DNA from: Prolixibacteraceae bacterium
GTDB lineage: Bacteria > Bacteroidota > Bacteroidia > Bacteroidales > Prolixibacteraceae
DNA length: 10,751 nt
Direction of reading: 5' to 3'
NCBI GenBank assembly: GCA_003450125.1
Contig: DMFR01000473.1
Location: 1,622-12,372 of the forward strand
Made by a program: the position numbers and the translations under genes. A model generated the notes under the pieces. The model saw only the letters and a list, made by a program, of their open reading frames with translations, was not told where the DNA came from and did not search any database. The first letter of the stretch is position 1; each line of letters begins with the position of its first letter. Shown one piece after another: positions 6,211-10,751 of the stretch.

Positions 6211-6260
6211 GAAGACGGAAGACAGAAGTCGGGAGACGGGAAGATGAGAAAATGAGAAGA
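6210..6260. repeat. Purine-rich 7-bp tandem array (GGAAGAC type)
   Basis: In-phase 7-mers GGAAGAC, GGAAGAC, AGAAGTC, GGGAGAC and GGGAAGA run from 6210 to 6244, then decay into GAGAA-rich sequence to about 6260. The first G is the last base of the stop codon of the preceding gene. The array is almost purely purine on the plus strand. The function is unknown. Confidence 0.75.
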
Positions 6261-6294
6261 GGAGAATAAACCCTGCAATATTAATTGGAGCGAC

Positions 6295-6396
6295 AACTTT
6301 AAACTTTGAACTTTAAACCTAATACTCTAATATTGGCTCGACCACTTGGAACCTGGAACTTTGAACTTTGAACTTTAAACTTTAAACTTGGAACTA
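6295..6396 (+). repeat. 7-bp AACTTTR arrays just upstream of lpxB
   Basis: There are two clusters of in-phase 7-mers. The first, 6295-6322, reads AACTTTA, AACTTTG, AACTTTA, AACCTAA. The second, 6343-6391, reads CACTTGG, AACCTGG, AACTTTG twice, AACTTTA twice, then AACTTGG, with a partial unit AACTA ending eight bases before the lpxB ATG. The two clusters are separated by 20 unrelated bases. The array occupies the place where a promoter and leader for lpxB would be expected. The same unit recurs downstream of lpxB. Confidence 0.9.
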
Positions 6397-6403
6397 TATA
6401 CTC

Positions 6404-7534
6404 ATGAAATATTACGTTTTAGCCGGTGAAGCTTCGGGCGATTTACATGCCTCCAACCTGATCAAGGAAATCAGCCTGATAGATCCTCAGGCTCAGTTTC
6501 GCGGATTTGGGGGTGACCTGATGGAGAAAGCAGGCATGAAAGTGCTGAAACATTATCGCGATCTGGCTTTTATGGGTATCGTTCCGGTGATTATGAATAT
6601 CCGGACCATCAAAAAGAACTTTAAGTTCTGTGAAGAGGATTTGCTTGCATTTAACCCCGATGTACTGATATTGATAGATTATCCTGGATTTAACCTTCGG
6701 ATGGCTAAATTCGCCAAAGAACACGGCATACGGACCTATTATTACATTTCCCCCAAGATATGGGCATGGAAACAGAAACGGGTGTACCGGGTGAAAGCTT
6801 ATGTGGACGAAATGTTTACCATTCTGCCTTTCGAATCTGAGTTTTACGGGAAGTTTGATTACAAGGTCAATTACGTTGGAAACCCTTTGTTGGATGCCAT
6901 TCTGCAAAAGAAAACGGAACCAGACTATCCCCGTTTCTTTGCAGAAAATCAATTGCCGGACAAGCCTATCCTGGCATTATTGCCCGGGAGCAGAAAGGCA
7001 GAGATCAGTGTACTGCTTCCCACAATGCTTGAAGCGGCTTCCCATTTCCCGGAATTCCAATGTATCGTAGCTGGTGCTCCCAATATGGGGGTGGAATTTT
7101 ACCAGCCGTTCATGAAATCACATACTGCCCCGATCATTTGGGACAAGACCTATGAAATCCTGGTTCACAGTCGCGCTGCCATTGTATCTTCGGGAACGGC
7201 TACCCTGGAAACAGCCATTTTAAATGTTCCACAAGTAGTTGTTTACCAGTTGACTCCCAACTGGTTGTTTATTTACTTGAAGAAGTATTTCCTGAAGACT
7301 AAATGGGTATCTTTAGTGAATATTATTCTGAAAAAGGAAGCTGTTACTGAGTTAATCCAGGCAGACTTTACCCTGAAAAATATCGTCAGCGAATTGAATA
7401 AGATTGTTCATGATCCACAGAATGAGAAAAGGATGTTGGACGATTACAGGGAAATGATGATCTTGCTTGGAAATAAAGGAGCTTCAGAGCGTGCAGCCCG
7501 TTTAATGGTCAGTAAGTTAAAGTTCAAAGTTTAA
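6404..7534 (+). CDS. lpxB: Lipid-A-disaccharide synthase
   Basis: A 376-residue GT19 glycosyltransferase that condenses UDP-2,3-diacylglucosamine with lipid X (2,3-diacylglucosamine-1-phosphate) to form the lipid A disaccharide, at the cytoplasmic face of the inner membrane. Landmarks are the N-terminal GEASGD (8-13), RGFGGDLMEKAGM (33-45), LIDYPGFN with the conserved Asp at 92, YYISPKIWAWK (113-123), LLPGSRKAEI with Arg at 197 and the nucleotide-binding VSSGTATLETA (261-271). Length is normal. The ATG at 6404 places the GEASGD motif correctly. The last six residues (KLKFKV) and the stop codon are encoded by units of the downstream 7-bp repeat array, so the array has invaded or remodelled the C-terminus without damaging the core. 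The gene follows surE and a small membrane gene at a distance of 193 bases. Confidence 0.96.
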   Translation: MKYYVLAGEASGDLHASNLIKEISLIDPQAQFRGFGGDLMEKAGMKVLKHYRDLAFMGIVPVIMNIRTIKKNFKFCEEDLLAFNPDVLILIDYPGFNLRMAKFAKEHGIRTYYYISPKIWAWKQKRVYRVKAYVDEMFTILPFESEFYGKFDYKVNYVGNPLLDAILQKKTEPDYPRFFAENQLPDKPILALLPGSRKAEISVLLPTMLEAASHFPEFQCIVAGAPNMGVEFYQPFMKSHTAPIIWDKTYEILVHSRAAIVSSGTATLETAILNVPQVVVYQLTPNWLFIYLKKYFLKTKWVSLVNIILKKEAVTELIQADFTLKNIVSELNKIVHDPQNEKRMLDDYREMMILLGNKGASERAARLMVSKLKFKV

Positions 7535-7545
7535 AGTTTAAACTA
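7518..7545 (-). repeat. Reverse-oriented 7-bp array spanning the lpxB stop codon
   Basis: Units TAAAGTT, CAAAGTT and TAAAGTT (7518-7538), then a degenerate TAAACTA, are the reverse complement of the AACTTTR unit found upstream of lpxB. The TAA stop of lpxB (7532-7534) is the start of the third unit. The segment 7526-7538 is exactly complementary to 7571-7583 in the next array, so an AT-rich 13-bp hairpin with a 32-base loop can form after lpxB. Confidence 0.88.
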
Positions 7546-7570
7546 TGAAGTTGCACCCAGATCGGCACGC

Positions 7571-7605
7571 AACTTTAAACTTTAAACCTGAAACTTTAAA
7601 CCTTT
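7571..7605 (+). repeat. Forward 7-bp AACTTTA array between lpxB and gldFG
   Basis: Five 7-mers in phase: AACTTTA, AACTTTA, AACCTGA, AACTTTA, AACCTTT. The orientation is the same as the array before lpxB and opposite to the one covering the lpxB stop. A GC-richer 25-base stretch (7546-7570) separates it from the reverse array. With its partner it could act as a weak terminator hairpin. Confidence 0.88.
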
Positions 7606-7662
7606 CAAAGCAATACCTACTTTTCGGAGTGGGATCAAATTTTAAATCATTCATAGTTAGGT

Positions 7663-10074
7663 ATGTTCAGTTTATTGAAAAAAGAGATTACCAGTTTTTT
7701 TGGATCGCTCACCGGATACATCGTTGTTTTTGTGTTCCTATTGGCTACCAGCTTATTCCTATGGGTCTTCCCCGGGAACTACAATATCCTGGATGGCGGT
7801 TATGCATCGCTTGATGCCCTTTTTACACTAGCTCCGTGGGTTTACCTGTTTCTGGTTCCTGCTGTGACTATGAGGCTATTTGCCGAAGAAAAACGGCTAG
7901 GCACCATGGAAGTATTGCTTACCCGGCCACTGTCTGTTTTCCGTATTGTCTTAGCCAAATACCTGGCAGGTTTACTGCTGGTTACCATTTCTTTGTTGCC
8001 CACACTGGTATATTTTTATTCGGCTTATGCACTCGGGAATCCGGTTGGCTGTATTGATACGGGTGGAACCTGGGGCGCCTATATCGGATTGTTCTTTCTG
8101 GCTGCCATCTATGTAGCCATTGGGTTGCTGGCTTCTGCCCTTACGGATAATCAGATTTTCTCTTTTATCCTTGCCATGGGATTGTCGTTTCTGGCCTATA
8201 TGGGTTTCGATATGGTGGGTTCCTTGCAATTTCCATCAGCTATTCAGCAGGCTATCACAGGATTTGGTATCAACGAACATTACATGTCCATTAGTAGGGG
8301 AGTAGTAGATTCGCGCGATTTGGTCTATTTTCTCTCTGCCATTTTTCTGTTTATCTTCCTAACGAGCCGTATCATCCATTTTCACAAAATCAATTTCCGA
8401 AGAGAAGTAAAACTTGGAGCATCGGTTCTGGCAATGGTTGTTTTACTTGTAATTTTTGGCGGGCAATTGTTCTTTCGTCTTGATCTGACAGCTGAAAAAA
8501 GGTATTCAATCACCACCGTTTCGAAGAACCTGGTGAAAGATCTGAACAAACCCATCAATATTACCCTCTACCTGGCTGGGGAATTGCCTTCTGGTTTTCG
8601 CAAACTTCAAAAGTCAGTTCAGGAAAAAATTGCAGATTACAATGCCTATTCCTCCAAATTGATTAATCTGACTGTCATCGATCCTTACCAGATTACCAAT
8701 GTCAAACAACGTGATAAACTGTTTGGAGAGCTGACTGTAAAAGGACTTCAGCCTACTGATATTCGACAGAATAAGGAACAGGGGACTGTTACCACACGCA
8801 TTTTCCCAGGGGCGATTATTCAGTATGGTGAAAAGCAATTAAGTATCAATTTACTGAAAAACAATCAGGGATTGCCTGCTGAGGTGAACCTGAATAATTC
8901 CATTGAAGGTCTGGAATATGAATTTACAGCTGCATTCACTGATCTATTGACTTCAGAAAAGCAAACTGTCTCCTTCCTAAATGGGCAGGGAGAATTGAAT
9001 GAATATGAAACCCATGACTTTGCCCATGCGCTGGCAGATAAATATATCGTTACCCAGGTTTCAGCCCAACAGCTTATTTCAAATGGTCCTAAGATCAAAA
9101 CATTGATGGTAGCCAATCCTACCATTGCATTTACTGAGAAGGATAAATTTTGTATCGACCAGTATTTGATGAACGGAGGCAGGATAATATGGCTGATTGA
9201 CCCGGTATCGGTGAGCCTTGATAGTTTAAGTACCGGATTAACAACCCTTGCTTTCCCGCAAAAGTTGAATCTGGATGATCAGTTGTTTAAATATGGCATC
9301 CGTCTGAATGCCAATCTTGTACAGGATGCAGAATGTTTAAGGATTCCGGTAAATACAGCACCCGCCGGACAGCCTGCCAAGTTTGCCCCTGCTCCATGGT
9401 ATTTTTCACCCTTGTTGATTCCCTCAGAGAATCATGTCATCAGCCGCAATCTGAACCGTCTGAAGGCAGAATTCGTAAGTTCAATAGATACTGTCGGTGG
9501 ACAACCACAAGTTGGAAAGACCGTTATTCTGGCGACCTCGCCTTATTCGCTGGTTTCAAATACTCCTATGGAAGTTAGTCTGGCAAGTATCAACAATCCG
9601 CCTGACCGTCGTCTTTTTAGTCAACCCTCGCAATCTGTAGGTGTTCTGCTGGAAGGAACATTTACATCCGTTTTTAAAAACCGTATGGTTGATGCCTTCG
9701 GGGTGAAGGCTTCACAGGTGAAAACCGAAAGCCAGCCTACGCGCATGATCATCTTTTCTGATGGAAACCTGATTGCCAATAAATACCGGTTTTCAGCAGG
9801 CAACCCTGAATACATGCCCCTGGGGTATGACCAGTATTCACAACAGACCTTCGGGAACAGGGATTTTCTGCTCAATGCGGTCAATTATCTGTGCGATGAC
9901 CAGGGATTAATGGAGCTGCGTTCAAGGGTTTTTAAGATCCGCCTGCTCGATAAAGTCAGGATTCGGGAGGAAAAGACCTTCTGGCAAATGCTCAATGTGT
10001 TGATGCCTTTGGTGCTAATTGCCTTATTTGGTGGAATCTATGTGTATGTCCGGCGACGTAAATACAGCTGTTGA
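7663..10074 (+). CDS. gldFG: Fused GldF-GldG: gliding-type ABC transporter permease plus GldG substrate-binding/auxiliary protein
   Basis: An 803-residue inner-membrane protein joining two normally separate Gld subunits. Residues 1-242 are GldF-like ABC-2 permease, with six membrane segments at about 17-35, 53-71, 97-121, 138-160, 164-184 and 219-237 and the motif FAEEKRLGTMEVLLTRPLS (73-91). After a short linker comes GldG: a membrane anchor at about 252-270, then FRLDLTAEKRYSIT (271-284), a large periplasmic region with NKPINITLYLAGELPSGF (295-312), IIWLIDPVS and SVGVLLEGTFTSVFKNRM, and a closing membrane helix (MPLVLIALFGGIYVYV, near 780-795) with a basic tail. GldF and GldG with the GldA ATPase form an ABC transporter associated with gliding in some Bacteroidota. 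It also occurs in non-gliding members, so motility cannot be inferred. No gldA is in the window. The reading frame is continuous through the junction. Confidence 0.92.
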   Translation: MFSLLKKEITSFFGSLTGYIVVFVFLLATSLFLWVFPGNYNILDGGYASLDALFTLAPWVYLFLVPAVTMRLFAEEKRLGTMEVLLTRPLSVFRIVLAKYLAGLLLVTISLLPTLVYFYSAYALGNPVGCIDTGGTWGAYIGLFFLAAIYVAIGLLASALTDNQIFSFILAMGLSFLAYMGFDMVGSLQFPSAIQQAITGFGINEHYMSISRGVVDSRDLVYFLSAIFLFIFLTSRIIHFHKINFRREVKLGASVLAMVVLLVIFGGQLFFRLDLTAEKRYSITTVSKNLVKDLNKPINITLYLAGELPSGFRKLQKSVQEKIADYNAYSSKLINLTVIDPYQITNVKQRDKLFGELTVKGLQPTDIRQNKEQGTVTTRIFPGAIIQYGEKQLSINLLKNNQGLPAEVNLNNSIEGLEYEFTAAFTDLLTSEKQTVSFLNGQGELNEYETHDFAHALADKYIVTQVSAQQLISNGPKIKTLMVANPTIAFTEKDKFCIDQYLMNGGRIIWLIDPVSVSLDSLSTGLTTLAFPQKLNLDDQLFKYGIRLNANLVQDAECLRIPVNTAPAGQPAKFAPAPWYFSPLLIPSENHVISRNLNRLKAEFVSSIDTVGGQPQVGKTVILATSPYSLVSNTPMEVSLASINNPPDRRLFSQPSQSVGVLLEGTFTSVFKNRMVDAFGVKASQVKTESQPTRMIIFSDGNLIANKYRFSAGNPEYMPLGYDQYSQQTFGNRDFLLNAVNYLCDDQGLMELRSRVFKIRLLDKVRIREEKTFWQMLNVLMPLVLIALFGGIYVYVRRRKYSC

Positions 10075-10215
10075 TTTCTTGTGTATAAATGTTGAAAGAT
10101 CAATTAGGTAGAAAAAATCAAAGTATGTATATTCGTGATCTTCTCTTTGAAAAGATGCGAAGCTGATTTCAAGGCCAATAAATGAATAAGAAACGAAAAC
10201 TCTAAAAAATAACCA

Positions 10216-10751
10216 ATGAAATTTGTTGTTTCAAGTACCGAATTACTCAGTCATCTTTCTGCAATCAGTAAAGTGATCAATTCAAAGAATACACTTCCTA
10301 TTCTGGATAATTATTTGTTTCTCTTGGAAGACAACCGTTTGACAGTCACTGCTTCTGATCTTGAATCAACTTTGATTACAAGTCTGGAGCTTGAGAACAC
10401 CAGTGGAACTGGCGCTATTGCTGTACCGGCCAAACTGATGAACGAAACACTCAAGGAATTTCCAGAACAGCCACTGACCTTCCAGATTGATCCTGAAACA
10501 TTTGCCATTGAGATTTTCTCTCAGAATGGTAAATTCAGCATCGTTGGACAGAACGGAGAGGATTTTCCGCAGCAGCCTATCCTGAATGAAGCCGTTGCCT
10601 CCACCATCAATGTCAATCACAGTGTGCTGTTGAGTGGAATCAACAAGACTCTTTTTGCCACTGCTGACGATGAACTTCGCCCTGTGATGAATGGTGTTTT
10701 TATTGAACTGTCCACCGAAGACATCAAATTTGTAGCTTCCGATGCCCACAA
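10216..10751 (+). CDS. dnaN: DNA polymerase III beta subunit (sliding clamp), 5' part; cut by window edge
   Basis: The first 178 codons of the beta clamp, which encircles DNA and tethers the polymerase. MKFVVSSTELLSHLSAISKVI, a helix-strand start typical of DnaN, leads into NTLPILDNYLF (25-35), TASDLESTL (45-53), AIAVPAKLMNETLKEFP (67-83, clamp domain 1) and GEDFPQQP (114-121). Domain 2 begins with LLSGINKTLFATADDELRPVMNGVF (138-162) and FVASDAH (172-178), the usual landmarks. The frame is open at the right edge, so about half of a normal 370-residue protein is missing from view. ATG 10216 has an A-rich leader (CTCTAAAAAATAACC) and no Shine-Dalgarno. The 141 bases before it carry no clear terminator; TATATTCG at 10128-10135 is a one-mismatch -7 box. 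The gene follows gldFG on the same strand. Confidence 0.96.
   Translation, partial: MKFVVSSTELLSHLSAISKVINSKNTLPILDNYLFLLEDNRLTVTASDLESTLITSLELENTSGTGAIAVPAKLMNETLKEFPEQPLTFQIDPETFAIEIFSQNGKFSIVGQNGEDFPQQPILNEAVASTINVNHSVLLSGINKTLFATADDELRPVMNGVFIELSTEDIKFVASDAH

Noticed and set aside
6443..6952. 169-codon open frame on the minus strand opposite lpxB
   Set aside because: Long, but entirely antisense to the conserved lpxB core; the protein is rich in H, F and Q with no domain, as expected for a shadow frame.
6210..7605. Insertion sequence or transposon ends around lpxB
   Set aside because: The inverted arrays are low-complexity 7-mers with no transposase and no target duplication; the enclosed gene is an essential core enzyme.
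7545..7814. 89-codon plus-strand frame before and into gldFG
   Set aside because: Its first part is translated repeat array and the rest is gldFG out of frame.
10128..10135. dnaN promoter -7 box TATATTCG
   Set aside because: One mismatch to TAnnTTTG and no -33 box at the right distance; not strong enough to list as a feature.
10366..10749. 127-codon minus-strand frame at the right edge
   Set aside because: Antisense to the clearly recognised dnaN start, which is the real gene.

Overview
The window looks like a chromosomal segment of a Bacteroidota member, probably an anaerobic or Bacteroidales-type lineage. The evidence is a GldF/GldG gliding-type ABC transporter polypeptide, an LpxB of ordinary Gram-negative type, genes mostly preceded by A-rich leaders rather than Shine-Dalgarno sequences, and two good matches to the Bacteroidota -7 promoter element TAnnTTTG. 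Base composition is moderate, with a clearly AT-richer island at about 785-1395.

Layout from left to right. A [4Fe-4S]-type adenylylsulfate reductase (cysH) opens the window. It is followed by an AT-rich two-gene cassette in which a small RelE/barnase-like (PBECR-type) protein overlaps a DUF2283 protein, an arrangement like a toxin-antitoxin pair. On the minus strand lie a YccF-family membrane protein and a MATE multidrug transporter, separated by a hairpin-forming dyad and an 8-bp tandem array. On the plus strand, downstream of a 17-bp palindrome, is a lipoprotein whose body resembles the late part of a GH127 beta-L-arabinofuranosidase but lacks most of the catalytic barrel. It converges on a minus-strand VOC (glyoxalase-fold) protein.

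The right half reads entirely on the plus strand: surE, a three-helix small membrane protein, lpxB (lipid A disaccharide synthase), a fused gldF-gldG gene of 803 codons, and the start of dnaN (DNA polymerase III beta clamp), which runs off the right edge. surE and the small membrane gene are one nucleotide apart and surely co-transcribed. lpxB is set off on both sides by arrays of 7-bp repeats.

Most of the window is ordinary housekeeping and envelope biology. The parts that merit a second look are the repeat arrays that begin at or inside stop codons (8-mers after the MATE gene, GGAAGAC 7-mers after the small membrane gene, AACTTTR 7-mers before and after lpxB), the PBECR/DUF2283 cassette, the non-catalytic GH127-like lipoprotein, the GldFG fusion, and the palindrome upstream of the MATE gene. 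No mobile element, CRISPR array, rRNA or tRNA was recognised, and no gene-free stretch exceeds 300 bases.
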